Assembly (NCBI RefSeq): GCF_009695915.1
Contig: NZ_VUMZ01000006.1
Span: forward strand, 105,042-169,041
From: Hornefia butyriciproducens
GTDB taxonomy: Bacteria; Bacillota; Clostridia; Peptostreptococcales; Anaerovoracaceae
Reading direction: 5' to 3'
DNA: 64,000 nt
The notes under the pieces are model-generated. The model made no database searches. It saw nothing but the letters and a program-made list of their open reading frames with translations, and was not told the origin of the DNA. The position numbers and the translations under genes are program-made. Position 1 is the first letter of the stretch. Each line of letters begins with the position of its first letter. Positions 19,093 through 28,717 of the stretch are shown here, in pieces.

Positions 19093-20367
19093 CTATTCCA
19101 GATAATCTTTCAGTTTCTTGCTCCTGCTGGGATGGCGCAGTTTCCGGAGAGCCTTCGCCTCAATCTGGCGGATCCGTTCCCTTGTAACGTCGAATTCCTT
19201 GCCGACCTCTTCCAGTGTCCGGGAGCGGCCGTCCTCCAGCCCGAACCTGAGTTTCAGCACCTTCTGCTCCCGTTCTGTCAACGTATCCAGCACCTCCACC
19301 AGCTGCTCCTTCAGCATGGAAAAGGCCGCCGCCTCTGCCGGGGCGGGCACATCGTCGTCCGGAATAAAGTCGCCCAGATGGCTGTCTTCCTCCTCGCCTA
19401 TAGGCGTTTCCAGCGAAACCGGCTCCTGGGCAATCTTCTGAATCTCCCGAACCTTTTCGACTGAAATCCCCATTTCCTTTGAGATCTCTTCCGGCGTCGG
19501 CTCTCTCCCATAGGTCTGAAGCAGCTGACGGGAAACCCGGATCAGCTTGTTGATCGTCTCCACCATATGCACCGGGATCCGGATCGTTCTCGCCTGATCT
19601 GCAATGGAACGGGTGATCGCCTGGCGGATCCACCAGGTCGCATAAGTCGAGAATTTATAACCCTTCCGGTAATCGAATTTATCGACCGCCTTGATCAGTC
19701 CGAGGTTGCCCTCCTGAATCAGGTCAAGGAACAGCATCCCCCGGCCGACATAACGTTTCGCGATACTGACGACAAGTCTGAGATTCGCCTCGCAGAGACG
19801 CTGTTTGGCTCTTTCATCGCCCATCTCCATCCGCTTCGCAAGGTCGATCTCCTCCTCTGCCGTCAGAAGAGGAACCTTACCGATCTCCTTCAGATACATA
19901 CGAACCGGATCGTCAACGGCAATTCCCTTGGGAACCGTTGCGTCCACATCGATTTCGCCGGATTTTGTCAGCACCACGCCGTCATCGTCGGGCTCGTCAT
20001 CGTCGTCGCCGTCCAGGATCATAGCAAAGTCCTCCGGCGCGGATTCCGTTGTAATCTCTACGTCCCGGGACAGAAGTTCCTCGTAGATTTCGTCGATAGC
20101 GTTCTTGTCCAGATCATACTTGTCCAGATAATCGGCCATGTCAGAATACGTCAGAATCTGTTTCTTCTCCCCGGCTCGGGCAAGAAGTCTCTTGACCAGT
20201 TCGGCCTTCAGTTCGTCTGGCTTGAGTCCCGCCAGTTCATCTGCCGCCGGAGCGTTACCGGCTCCCTGACCGTTCTCCGCCGGCTTTGCCTTTTTGTGGT
20301 CTGCCCCCTTCTTCGCCGCAGGCTTCTTTTTTGTCACAGTTGTTTTTTTCTTTGTTTCGTTTGCCAT
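19093..20367 (-). CDS. rpoD: RNA polymerase primary sigma factor (sigma-A)
   Basis: A 424-residue sigma factor. A Lys/Ala-rich N-terminus precedes sigma 1.1; region 1.2 begins [17 protein letters not shown]; region 2 includes [32 protein letters not shown], the -10 binding helix; region 4 includes [32 protein letters not shown], the -35 binding helix-turn-helix. The consensus-like promoters in this window fit its expected specificity. It follows dnaG by 56 bp in the classical macromolecular synthesis order. Confidence 0.97.
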   Translation of the reverse strand: MANETKKKTTVTKKKPAAKKGADHKKAKPAENGQGAGNAPAADELAGLKPDELKAELVKRLLARAGEKKQILTYSDMADYLDKYDLDKNAIDEIYEELLSRDVEITTESAPEDFAMILDGDDDDEPDDDGVVLTKSGEIDVDATVPKGIAVDDPVRMYLKEIGKVPLLTAEEEIDLAKRMEMGDERAKQRLCEANLRLVVSIAKRYVGRGMLFLDLIQEGNLGLIKAVDKFDYRKGYKFSTYATWWIRQAITRSIADQARTIRIPVHMVETINKLIRVSRQLLQTYGREPTPEEISKEMGISVEKVREIQKIAQEPVSLETPIGEEEDSHLGDFIPDDDVPAPAEAAAFSMLKEQLVEVLDTLTEREQKVLKLRFGLEDGRSRTLEEVGKEFDVTRERIRQIEAKALRKLRHPSRSKKLKDYLE

Positions 20368-20423
20368 CCGTTTCTCCTCTGTTTCTATGTGAATGCGTTT
20401 CGCCTGATTATCTGTTTATCTTA

Positions 20424-22190
20424 TCATCTGAGATTTTTCCGTTCTCTCTGTATTCGCATCAGTTCGTCGGTCATCTGCCGAATCTGTTCCTGGCTGCCGC
20501 CCTCGTCCGCCATGGAGAGCATCGTCAGAATCTCCTGCTCCCGCTTTGCCAGTTTCTCGCTTCTTGCTGTCTTCAGACATTCCTCGTACACCTTCTCATG
20601 CTCCGGGTCCAGCATGATCTCCTCCATCAGCTGCTGCAGCGCCCGGCTCTCCGGTTCAGGCAGTCCCTCAATCAGCTGTACGGTATCCGTAACAGCGTCC
20701 GGATGCCGCTCCTTCTCCCGCAGAGCATGCTCAAGGATATCCTGCGCGGGAAGCGAAAGTTCTACATCTTTTTCCTCAGCAAGCCGCGGAAGATAGTCGT
20801 CATCGGTCAGAACCAGCTTCAGAAGCGTCTTTTCAAGCGGGGAAATTTCCTCACGCGCTTCAGGTGCATTTTCCTCCCGGCGCATCTGCCTTCTGGTCTC
20901 CGATGTCTGCGGCGATCTTCTGCCGTCGCGAAGCGCAAGTTCCCGATCGATGGCTGACTCCGCGACACCCAGGTCTCCGGCCATCTTTTTTTTATAAATT
21001 TCCTGCTCCAGAGGACTCATTGCGGCGATGATTTCCACCGCCTTTTTCATATAATCGAGGCGGCCCTCGTCGCTGCTCAGATCATACCCCAGCTTCGCGG
21101 ATTCCAGCTTGTATTCTCCGTAGGACAAAGCATTTCCGACCAGTTCCAGAAAGGCATCCCGGCCGTTCTTCTTCACATACTCGTCCGGATCCTTTCCGTC
21201 TGTAACGTGAAGCACCTTCACCTTGCTACCCTCCTTCCGGAGGATCTCAATTCCGCGCAGAGCAGCGGCCCGTCCGGCCCGGTCGGCGTCATAACTCAGC
21301 ACGACTTCCTTTGTATATCGATGAATCAGTCTGGCCTGATTCTCTGTAAGCGCCGTCCCAAGTGACGCCGCGACATTGTGTACTCCGCTCTGATAGAGGG
21401 CGATGACGTCCATATACCCTTCCACAAGGATCAGAAAGCCCTCGTCCCCCGCCGCCTTCCGGGATATGTTCAAGCCGTACAGATTGTTCTTTTTCTGGAA
21501 AATTCTGCTCTCCGGCGAATTCAGATATTTAGGATTGTCCTCCGGGCTGACGGCTCTTCCTCCGAATCCGATCACCTTCCCGCTCGTGTTGATAATCGGA
21601 AACATGACGCGATTGCGGAATCTGTCATAACATTTACCCTTACTGGTGGAAACCAAACCCAGCTCCTGAAGTTTTTTCACCTCTACACCCTGAGACACCA
21701 TGAACCGGTACAGGCTGTCCCACTCTCCATCTGCATAGCCGATTCCGAACTTCTTCAGAGTTGCCGGAGCGATTCCCCGTCCTTCCATGTAGCTGTACCC
21801 CCGGTTCGCCTTCTTTGTGAACGCGTCGTAGAAGAACTGCGCCGCCATGCGGTTGATTTCATAATATTCTCCGCGGTGATCATCGTAGTTTCGCGTCTCC
21901 ATCGTCACGCCGTAATCCCGGGCCAGCTTCTCCACGGCTTCTACAAAATCCATGTTATAGTACCGCTTTACGAACTCGATCACGTCACCCTTTGCGCCGC
22001 AGCCGAAGCAGGTAAAATACTGCCTCGATTCCGACACCATAAAAGAGGGCGTCTTCTCGCCGTGGAACGGACAGAGCCCTTTATAGTTGGAACCCGCCCG
22101 TTTCAGCGGAACGACCTGCCCGATCACATCAACTATATCGACCCGGCTCTTCAGATTTTCAATTGACCCTGCAGAAAATGAAACACTCAT
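20424..22190 (-). CDS. dnaG: DNA primase
   Basis: A 588-residue primase that makes RNA primers at the replication fork. The N-terminal zinc ribbon has CPFHGEKTPSFMVS and YFTCFGCGAKGD. The catalytic TOPRIM domain has VEGYMDVIALYQSGVHNVAASLGTALT and SYDADRAGRAA. The C-terminal helicase-binding region (about 430-588) is helical and charged. Length and motifs are normal. Confidence 0.97.
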   Translation of the reverse strand: MSVSFSAGSIENLKSRVDIVDVIGQVVPLKRAGSNYKGLCPFHGEKTPSFMVSESRQYFTCFGCGAKGDVIEFVKRYYNMDFVEAVEKLARDYGVTMETRNYDDHRGEYYEINRMAAQFFYDAFTKKANRGYSYMEGRGIAPATLKKFGIGYADGEWDSLYRFMVSQGVEVKKLQELGLVSTSKGKCYDRFRNRVMFPIINTSGKVIGFGGRAVSPEDNPKYLNSPESRIFQKKNNLYGLNISRKAAGDEGFLILVEGYMDVIALYQSGVHNVAASLGTALTENQARLIHRYTKEVVLSYDADRAGRAAALRGIEILRKEGSKVKVLHVTDGKDPDEYVKKNGRDAFLELVGNALSYGEYKLESAKLGYDLSSDEGRLDYMKKAVEIIAAMSPLEQEIYKKKMAGDLGVAESAIDRELALRDGRRSPQTSETRRQMRREENAPEAREEISPLEKTLLKLVLTDDDYLPRLAEEKDVELSLPAQDILEHALREKERHPDAVTDTVQLIEGLPEPESRALQQLMEEIMLDPEHEKVYEECLKTARSEKLAKREQEILTMLSMADEGGSQEQIRQMTDELMRIQRERKNLR

Positions 22191-22282
22191 ACTGTATTAT
22201 TCCGTAAAATGTTCCGTTTTCCTCTAAAACGACTATTTTTTATCTCTTTTTTTTACCGCGTATGTTACATTTTTCAGATAAC

Positions 22283-22308
22283 AAAAAAAGCCGGCGGGAA
22301 TTCCGGCT
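22283..22308 (-). terminator. Terminator after dgt
   Basis: Minus-strand AGCCGGAATTCCCGCCGGCT forms a GC-rich stem followed by TTTTTTT. It ends the transcript that comes through dgt, just before the dnaG leader. Confidence 0.8.
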
Positions 22309-22334
22309 CTTTCTTCCGCACTCCCGCGCGGCGT

Positions 22335-23357
22335 TCATTTTCGATATCCGTAGGTCATGTCCGGTACGAAAATGTCCGTGTACAGGCTCACCGCGTACCG
22401 GTCTGTCATCCCCGCCACATAATCCTTCACGGCGATTTCCGTTCCTTCATCCTTTCCCAGCTCCCGGAGATCGTCCGGCATCTTTTCAGGATGCGACAGA
22501 AAATAGTTATACAGGGAAGTCAGGACGACCTCCACCTTGGCAAGGTCTTCCTCTTTCTTCACCGATCTGCTTTTATAGACGTTTTTAAACATGAAATCAC
22601 GCAGAACATTCAGCTGCTCTGCATGTTCCTCGTCCATGGCGATCTCGTTTTTTCCGTCGCTGTTCATGACCACGTTTTCAATCATGTTGGCAATCCGGTC
22701 GCCGTGCCGTTCTCCGAACAGCTCGATAGGGCCGGACGGAAGATCTTTCTGCCGGATCACACCGCTGCGGATGGCGTCATCGATGTCGTGGTTGATATAG
22801 GCGATTCTGTCGCTGATTCCGACGATCTGCCCCTCCAGCGTCTTTGCCTTAAGATTCCCGGTATGATTGAGGATACCGTTGCGGACTTCAAAGGTGAGAT
22901 TCATTCCCCGCTTTCCGTTATGGTATTCCAGCACATCCACTACCCGCAGACTCTGCTCGTTGTGACGGAATCCTCCGGGGCAGATGGCGTTCAGCACGCT
23001 CTCACCGTTATGACCGAAGGGGGTATGCCCCAGATCATGCCCAAGTGCGATGGCCTCCGTAAGATCCTCATTCAGATTCAGCGTCCGGGCAATCGTCCGG
23101 GCCACCTGTGTCACCTCCAGCGTGTGCGTCAGCCGCGTCCGGTAATGATCCCCCTCCGGAGAGAGAAAAACCTGCGTCTTGTGCATCAGCCTCCGGAACG
23201 CCTTGGAATGAATGATACGATCCCTGTCACGCTGAAAACACGTGCGGAACGGACACGGTTCCTCCTCCTCCGCACGTCCCCTGCTCACCGCCGCCTTGCT
23301 GGCGAACAGTGACAGTTCCCTTAATTCTTTTTCCTCAAGTTCTTCACGTTTCCGCAT
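22335..23357 (-). CDS. dgt: Deoxyguanosinetriphosphate triphosphohydrolase-like protein
   Basis: A 340-residue HD-domain dNTPase. Motifs are RDRDRIIHSKAFRRLMHKTQVF, TRLTHTLEVTQVART and the double-His EAIALGHDLGHTPFGHNGE, with ISDRIAYINHDIDDA later. The family hydrolyses dNTPs to nucleosides and triphosphate. It lies upstream of dnaG and 2 bp after dut, so two dNTP-pool enzymes are paired here. Confidence 0.93.
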   Translation of the reverse strand: MRKREELEEKELRELSLFASKAAVSRGRAEEEEPCPFRTCFQRDRDRIIHSKAFRRLMHKTQVFLSPEGDHYRTRLTHTLEVTQVARTIARTLNLNEDLTEAIALGHDLGHTPFGHNGESVLNAICPGGFRHNEQSLRVVDVLEYHNGKRGMNLTFEVRNGILNHTGNLKAKTLEGQIVGISDRIAYINHDIDDAIRSGVIRQKDLPSGPIELFGERHGDRIANMIENVVMNSDGKNEIAMDEEHAEQLNVLRDFMFKNVYKSRSVKKEEDLAKVEVVLTSLYNYFLSHPEKMPDDLRELGKDEGTEIAVKDYVAGMTDRYAVSLYTDIFVPDMTYGYRK

Positions 23358-23359
23358 AC

Positions 23360-23791
23360 TTATACCCCCGTATGACCGAAACCTCCTCCGCCCCTCCGGG
23401 TATCCGAGAGGGCTTCGACCTCTTCAAATTCCACCTGTTCCACCCTGCTGATCACCACCTGGGCAATCCGGTCTCCGTCGTGGATCACGAAATCCCGTTC
23501 CCCCCAGTTTATCAGAGGGACGCAGAGCTCGCCGCGGTAGTCACTGTCCACGGTGCCTACCCCGTTGACCAGACCGATACCGTGACGAATCGCCAGTCCC
23601 GACCGGGCGCGCACCTGTGCCTCACATCCCTCCGGAATTTCGAGGTAAAGCCCCGTCGGCACCAGCGCCCGTCCGCCTGCAGGGAGAACAAAATCATGTT
23701 CGAGCAGCGCGCGGATATCAAAACCCGCCGCGCCGCCTGTTTCATAGGCAGGGATCCTGCCGCTTCTGCTGATTATTTTTATCTTCATCAC
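23360..23791 (-). CDS. dut: dUTP diphosphatase
   Basis: A 143-residue trimeric dUTPase that removes dUTP and supplies dUMP. Conserved motifs in order are [44 protein letters not shown] and the C-terminal [12 protein letters not shown] that closes on the active site. It overlaps the stop of the M16 peptidase gene by 4 bp, implying translational coupling. Confidence 0.95.
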   Translation of the reverse strand: MMKIKIISRSGRIPAYETGGAAGFDIRALLEHDFVLPAGGRALVPTGLYLEIPEGCEAQVRARSGLAIRHGIGLVNGVGTVDSDYRGELCVPLINWGERDFVIHDGDRIAQVVISRVEQVEFEEVEALSDTRRGGGGFGHTGV

Positions 23792-25047
23792 GCACGTCCC
23801 ATCATCGACCGCAGATTGACCCTCGTTCCCGAGACAACGACCGCCGAGTACCGGTCGAGATCACAGATCATCTGCTTCAGACGCTCAATATCTTCGACCG
23901 TGACTTTGTTATATCCCTCGATTACCTCTTCAGGAACAAAAACCCGTCCGATGAGCATGAAGTTTTTCCCGTTGGCCATCATCCGCGAGGATGTACTCTC
24001 CTGACTGAAAACATACCCCGATTTCATCTGTTCTCTGGAGGACTCCAGTTCCTCTCCGGATACCGGCGCATCCTTCAGCGTCTGCAGTTCCTCCCGGATT
24101 CCCTCAATAGCGTCGCGGATCTTCTCATGGCTGACGCCGGCGTAAATCTCCATATATCCGTCAGTGCTGAACGTTCCCAGCATGGAACAGACGGAATAGG
24201 CGAGGCCCTTCTGTTCCCGGATGTTCTGAAACAGTCTGGAGCTCATGCTGCCGCCGAAGAGGTTGTTCATGATTCTCTCCGCGTACAGATCCTCATCTCC
24301 CAGAGGAATTGTACGAACCCCCATACAGAGGTGAGACTGTTGAATATCTTTTTTCAGTGATCGGAGCGAGGGTCTGTATTCTCCCCGCTTCATACGGTTC
24401 TCCGGCAATTCCCTTCCCAGCGTCTGAAAGCTGTTCTCAAAGTATTCGCAGAAATCATCCTCGTCAAATTTTCCGGCGACGGAAACAACGATGTTTTCCC
24501 TCACATAATGAGTTCTGACGTAGTCCGTGATTACATTGCGAGTAATACGTTTCAGGGATGTCGGTGTTCCCAGAATGGAATTGCCCAGACTGTCGCCCCT
24601 GAAAATCTCGTCCATCAGTGTGTCGTGCGCCAGATCATCCGGTGTGTCTCTGGTCATTTTAATTTCCTCGCAGATGACCCTGCGTTCCCGATCCATCTCG
24701 GTTTTATCGAAGAGAGAATGCTCCAGCATGTCCACCAGAACATCGGCAGCCTTACGATAATTTTCTGCGACGGATTTCACATAGTAGCAGGTCGCCTCCT
24801 TGCCGGTAAATGCGTTCATCTGTCCGCCGATGCGGTCAATATCACCGGCAATCTGCCGCGCGGTTCTCTGTTCTGTGCCCTTGAACATCATGTGTTCTAC
24901 AAAGTGAGATACGCCCGCGTTTTTATCTGTTTCATTCACCGCACCGGTGTGGACCCAGATGCCGATGGAAACAGACTGCACCGAGGGCATGTGTTCCATG
25001 ACCACCCGGACTCCGTTATTCAATGTTCTCGTCTTTATCATTCTCAT
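23788..25047 (-). CDS. M16 family zinc peptidase (processing peptidase-like)
   Basis: A 419-residue inverzincin. The zinc motif [10 protein letters not shown] (HxxEH) lies near residue 45, with the downstream glutamate in the [14 protein letters not shown] helix. The C-terminal half has the inactive partner-domain feel of two-domain M16B enzymes ([22 protein letters not shown]). Related Bacillus proteins (YmxG/MlpA) act in the cytoplasm; the substrate is unknown. It overlaps the small membrane protein gene upstream by 32 bp. Confidence 0.92.
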   Translation of the reverse strand: MRMIKTRTLNNGVRVVMEHMPSVQSVSIGIWVHTGAVNETDKNAGVSHFVEHMMFKGTEQRTARQIAGDIDRIGGQMNAFTGKEATCYYVKSVAENYRKAADVLVDMLEHSLFDKTEMDRERRVICEEIKMTRDTPDDLAHDTLMDEIFRGDSLGNSILGTPTSLKRITRNVITDYVRTHYVRENIVVSVAGKFDEDDFCEYFENSFQTLGRELPENRMKRGEYRPSLRSLKKDIQQSHLCMGVRTIPLGDEDLYAERIMNNLFGGSMSSRLFQNIREQKGLAYSVCSMLGTFSTDGYMEIYAGVSHEKIRDAIEGIREELQTLKDAPVSGEELESSREQMKSGYVFSQESTSSRMMANGKNFMLIGRVFVPEEVIEGYNKVTVEDIERLKQMICDLDRYSAVVVSGTRVNLRSMMGRA

Positions 25048-25225
25048 TCCCCCTGTCAGATCGATTGTTCAGCAGCAGAAGAATCAGCAGGATGACCGCG
25101 ATCACGATCAGACTGACGATCTCCGCTTTCTTTCCAAAATATGTTCCCAGAAGCCCTGTAAATGTCAGGATCAGCAGAAAGGCCGCCAGGACGATGGCAA
25201 CGAATGCAAATGCGATTTTCTTCAT
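25016..25225 (-). CDS. Small membrane protein of unknown function
   Basis: A 69-residue protein with two hydrophobic segments (IAFAFVAIVLAAFLLILTFTGLL and IVSLIVIAVILLILLLL) and a charged tail [18 protein letters not shown] do not recognise a family. It overlaps both neighbours (4 bp with the upstream gene, 32 bp with M16), a packing that supports it being a real gene in the operon. Confidence 0.6.
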   Translation of the reverse strand: MKKIAFAFVAIVLAAFLLILTFTGLLGTYFGKKAEIVSLIVIAVILLILLLLNNRSDRGNENDKDENIE

Positions 25226-26184
25226 TCCGTCGGTATGCCGTCCTTTCCGTAGGTTTTCAGAATCAGACGGATAGAGATGCCAGTGTTCAGCCGGAACGCC
25301 TCCTTCGTCTGATAATATTCTCTTCCCTTGAACCAGTAGATCTGTTCGACCTGTTCAAGTATCTGTTCTTCATTCATACCCTGCTGTGCCAGTCCGCAAA
25401 CCAGGTTTATTTCGCCCCTCAGTTCCCGGAGATAGACATCAAAATACTTCTGTGTATAGAATTCCGGAACGATGCCGTAATGCGGCACGATAATCCGTTC
25501 CGGATGATATTCCTTACATTTCCGCGCCGACTCGATGGAATCTGGAAAGCTTTTCAGCACCGTGGTGCGGACCTCGTCCTGTCCCCGCATGATCCCGGTG
25601 CTCTCGGACAGAAACATGATGCTGTCCGGCTGCAGCACATAGGTCAGCGAGCAGTCGGTATGACCTCCGGTTTCCAGCACATCCAGCCACCTACCTCCGA
25701 TGTCGATGCGGGAGCCGTCTCCGACCGTCCAGTCCACCCGCAGACCGTCGGTGATCACAGGCTCCGAGGAGTCCGAAAAGCTGTCCCTGGCCACCTCCCC
25801 CAGGCGCTTCATGGTTCTGCGCGCGCCCTCACTGGCGAACACCGACCGCGCCTTGTCCGCCGCAACCACGACCGCCTCCGGCCATTCCTTCAGCAGGTAC
25901 GGCAGCGCTCCGATATGATCGTAATGCGTATGCGACAACAAAATAATATCCACTCTGTCCCGTCCCAGTTTCGCAAGTACCCGCCGGATATTCCCGATCA
26001 GCGCCTGGTGAGGATACGCCATACCCGTATCGTAAAGCGCCACATACTTTTCTCCGGAGATCAGCAGCGACTCGCCGCCCATTCCCGCCGTAACCCGGTA
26101 GATTCCTTCCGGAAAATCAAACCGGTCATATCCGGGAAACGAATAATACAGCTTCAGCTCCTGCGGATCAATCGTATTGTTCAT
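25222..26184 (-). CDS. Metallo-beta-lactamase-fold hydrolase
   Basis: A 320-residue protein with the metal-binding motif LLSHTHYDHIGALPYL, preceded by YVALYDTGMAYPHQALIGNIR and followed by ETGGHTDCSLTYV, the usual MBL-fold order. The C-terminal ~100 residues (VPHYGIVPEF onward) form a helical domain. The substrate is unknown. The start is set at 26184 (MNNTID) because AAGAAGGG lies at the right distance; an upstream start at 26217 has no site. It overlaps the YkvI-type gene by 17 bp. Confidence 0.85.
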   Translation of the reverse strand: MNNTIDPQELKLYYSFPGYDRFDFPEGIYRVTAGMGGESLLISGEKYVALYDTGMAYPHQALIGNIRRVLAKLGRDRVDIILLSHTHYDHIGALPYLLKEWPEAVVVAADKARSVFASEGARRTMKRLGEVARDSFSDSSEPVITDGLRVDWTVGDGSRIDIGGRWLDVLETGGHTDCSLTYVLQPDSIMFLSESTGIMRGQDEVRTTVLKSFPDSIESARKCKEYHPERIIVPHYGIVPEFYTQKYFDVYLRELRGEINLVCGLAQQGMNEEQILEQVEQIYWFKGREYYQTKEAFRLNTGISIRLILKTYGKDGIPTE

Positions 26185-27265
26185 GAACGCCCTTCTTTCT
26201 TGTCTTTTTCCCTCCAAGCAATACTTTGAAAAAGTTCACCGTGATCATGAAGATGACCACCAGTCCGAAATACCCTTCAATGGGATACATATATGCGACA
26301 AGGTTCCGGAAGCCTACCAATCCCAGCAGATATCCGATCAGAATTGAAATCAGAATAATCCTGCTCCGGTGCGGTCCCTCCGGCAGTTTGGTCGTGAATC
26401 CGTAGAACACACTGGTCGCTGCAGAATAGATGGAAACGTACAGAACGCTTCCGTACAAAACATTGATAACCGGCGAAAGCCGGACTGAATATCCCAGCAT
26501 CGGCAGATCCAGGCTGGCGGAAAATGCCATATCCTTCTGCAGCGCAAACACCAGCACCAGAATCATCATCCCCAGCAGAAGTCCGCCGAACAGAGATCCC
26601 CACAAAGCATGCCCCCGGCTTTTGGCGTTCAGCGACGCCGTCGCTCCCATAGGAATCATCCCCATCATATTATATGCGACATAGAGAGGCGCCGCGATCA
26701 GCCAGTCAGGCGCCATTCTGCTGGGTTTGAATCCCCCGGTCGCTCCGCTCTGCTTCATATCCGAAAGAATCACGAGGGCGCAGCATATGATGACCACCGC
26801 AAACAGCACCGGCACGATATACCGGAACAGCCGGGAGATCCGATCGAAGTCTCCCAGAATCGTTGCCGCCACCAGAATCGCGATGATTCCTCCGCCGATC
26901 GCCCGGTGAACGCCGAACTGCTGATACAGAAAGGAGCCCCCCGCCGCCGTCATGGAAATAATCGTAGTAAACAGAAAAACCGCCATAAAATAACCGAACC
27001 CCTCGGAAAGGTACCGGTTATCAATAAAGCAGACAATCCTGCCCATATCTCTCGTATTGAGGCGGACCGCCAGATATCCGATCATGTAGGCGATAGCCGC
27101 GAAACCCGCGGCCGCGATTACCACGCCGTAAAAGGCTTTGTCCCCGAAAATCCCGAAGAACTGCCAGGTTTCCCTGCCCGATGCGAAACCCGCGCCCATA
27201 ATGACGCCCACATACATCGCCGCCACGCTGACAAAGTTCAGTTTCTTCTCTGTAGTTCCTGACAC
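26168..27265 (-). CDS. YkvI-type membrane protein (amino-acid transporter-like)
   Basis: A 365-residue protein with about ten membrane segments. The start NFVSVAAMYVGVIMGAGFASGRETWQFF is the hallmark of the YkvI family, whose members resemble LeuT-fold transporters but have no established substrate. Later segments include GGIIAILVAATILGDFDRISRLF. Transport is inferred from the fold. Confidence 0.8.
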   Translation of the reverse strand: MSGTTEKKLNFVSVAAMYVGVIMGAGFASGRETWQFFGIFGDKAFYGVVIAAAGFAAIAYMIGYLAVRLNTRDMGRIVCFIDNRYLSEGFGYFMAVFLFTTIISMTAAGGSFLYQQFGVHRAIGGGIIAILVAATILGDFDRISRLFRYIVPVLFAVVIICCALVILSDMKQSGATGGFKPSRMAPDWLIAAPLYVAYNMMGMIPMGATASLNAKSRGHALWGSLFGGLLLGMMILVLVFALQKDMAFSASLDLPMLGYSVRLSPVINVLYGSVLYVSIYSAATSVFYGFTTKLPEGPHRSRIILISILIGYLLGLVGFRNLVAYMYPIEGYFGLVVIFMITVNFFKVLLGGKKTRKKGVHEQYD

Positions 27266-27279
27266 GCCTGCGCGACCTC

Positions 27280-27831
27280 CTACTGCTCCAGCTCCGCGAG
27301 ATCCGCGAAGCTCATGACAAAATCTCCAAGTTCATAATTCAGCGCGTCAGAAAAATCAAACGTATATTCAGCTCCGCCGAGTTTTTCCTCCTTGCTGAGC
27401 GCCAGCGCGTCCCGCACAGGGAGAATGTTCTTTTCTCCCGTGGCGTCGCTGATACATTCCACATTGTCGGTATCGCTGTACCACTGACGGAAACGGCCGA
27501 TCTCATCGGCAAGCTGCAACAGGGTCTCGTCGGTTTCATCGTCTTCATCGTTGTTGATCAGGGACTGGATCATGCCGAGCATGACTCGTTCAATATTGGT
27601 CATCAGCGTGAAGAACTCCACCTCTCCGTCCGGGATCCAGTCTTCGATATGGTCAAAATAATTCTCCACAAGCTCGCCAAACTGTTCCAGATCCAATTCG
27701 GACAGCAGCTCATAGATCAGGTCGTCACTGACTTCCTCCGAGGATTCGAAGAGTTCTGCCACATTCTCAAAATACTGAAAATCTCCGCCGGTATCGATGT
27801 CCAGCAGATCATAAAATTCTTCTCTGTTCAT
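27280..27831 (-). CDS. Hypothetical acidic protein
   Basis: A 183-residue strongly acidic protein rich in Glu, Asp, Leu and Phe (for example FEDLLDIDTGG-like start NREEFYDLLDIDTGGDFQYF, then IYELLSELDLEQFGELVENYF). No membrane segment or known motif is seen; helix content appears high. The start is ATG at 27831 with GGAGG 6 nt upstream; an earlier TTG is less likely. It sits 12 bp after murI in the same operon. I do not know its function. Confidence 0.7.
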   Translation of the reverse strand: MNREEFYDLLDIDTGGDFQYFENVAELFESSEEVSDDLIYELLSELDLEQFGELVENYFDHIEDWIPDGEVEFFTLMTNIERVMLGMIQSLINNDEDDETDETLLQLADEIGRFRQWYSDTDNVECISDATGEKNILPVRDALALSKEEKLGGAEYTFDFSDALNYELGDFVMSFADLAELEQ

Positions 27832-27843
27832 CTCTGCCTCCAA

Positions 27844-28659
27844 TCAAAGGTCCAGGTTCTTGAAACGGATGTTCAGATCCTCCTGATCTCTGCCCAGAAT
27901 CAGCTGGATCATATTCACGAAATTCTCGGAAAGGTCGCTTGCGTAGAACACATTTTCTCCCTGTCGCCGATCGGCAAGCATGTCCCGTTTCTCCAGCTCG
28001 ATGGAGACTGCAGTCGCCGCCTCCTGCGAGGAGCTGACGATGCGCACCCCCGGGTAAATCCGCTGCAGGCGTCCCGCGATCAGCGGATAATGCGTGCAGC
28101 CCAGCACCAGAGTGTCGATCTGATGCTCCTCCATAAAATCATCCAGATAATATCGGATCGTCAGATCCATAATCTCATTTTCAATTATCCCCTCTTCAAT
28201 CAGCGGAACAAAGGCAGGGCAGGCCTTTGCATACAGATGACGCATCTGCGGATTCTTCTCCCGGATCTGCTCCACATAAGCACCGCTGCGCACAGTCGCC
28301 CGGGTCGCCAGAATTCCGATATGATCCGAAGGACTGCAGTCCCTCGCAACCACATGGGCGGTAGGCGCAATGACCCCGATCACCGGAATCTCCGGATAGG
28401 CCTTCTGAAGCTCCCCTATACAGGTGGAGCTGATGGTGTTACAGGCGATGACCATCATCTTAACACCCTTCCGGGCAAGAAAATCCCCGATCTGCATCGT
28501 GAACTGGCGAATGGTTTCATTCGACTTGGAGCCATACGGAGTCCGAGCCGTATCTCCAAAAAAAATAATACGTTCTTCCGGAAGCCTCCTCATGATATAC
28601 GGTATGCTTGTCAGCCCTCCGATTCCCGAGTCAAAGAAGCCGATCGGTCTGTTATCCAT
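27844..28659 (-). CDS. murI: Glutamate racemase
   Basis: A 271-residue enzyme that makes D-glutamate for peptidoglycan. The catalytic cysteine motifs are both present: VIACNTISST near residue 74 and VLGCTHYPLIAG near 188, and the N-terminus IGFFDSGIGGLTSIP is typical. It heads the minus-strand operon running through the hypothetical, YkvI, MBL, M16, dut and dgt genes, and diverges from pepF across 58 bp. Confidence 0.95.
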   Translation of the reverse strand: MDNRPIGFFDSGIGGLTSIPYIMRRLPEERIIFFGDTARTPYGSKSNETIRQFTMQIGDFLARKGVKMMVIACNTISSTCIGELQKAYPEIPVIGVIAPTAHVVARDCSPSDHIGILATRATVRSGAYVEQIREKNPQMRHLYAKACPAFVPLIEEGIIENEIMDLTIRYYLDDFMEEHQIDTLVLGCTHYPLIAGRLQRIYPGVRIVSSSQEAATAVSIELEKRDMLADRRQGENVFYASDLSENFVNMIQLILGRDQEDLNIRFKNLDL

Positions 28660-28717
28660 CTGTAATTCCTTTCCGATTTATGATATACTATTGTTTATTA
28701 TACAACAGGAGGACAAA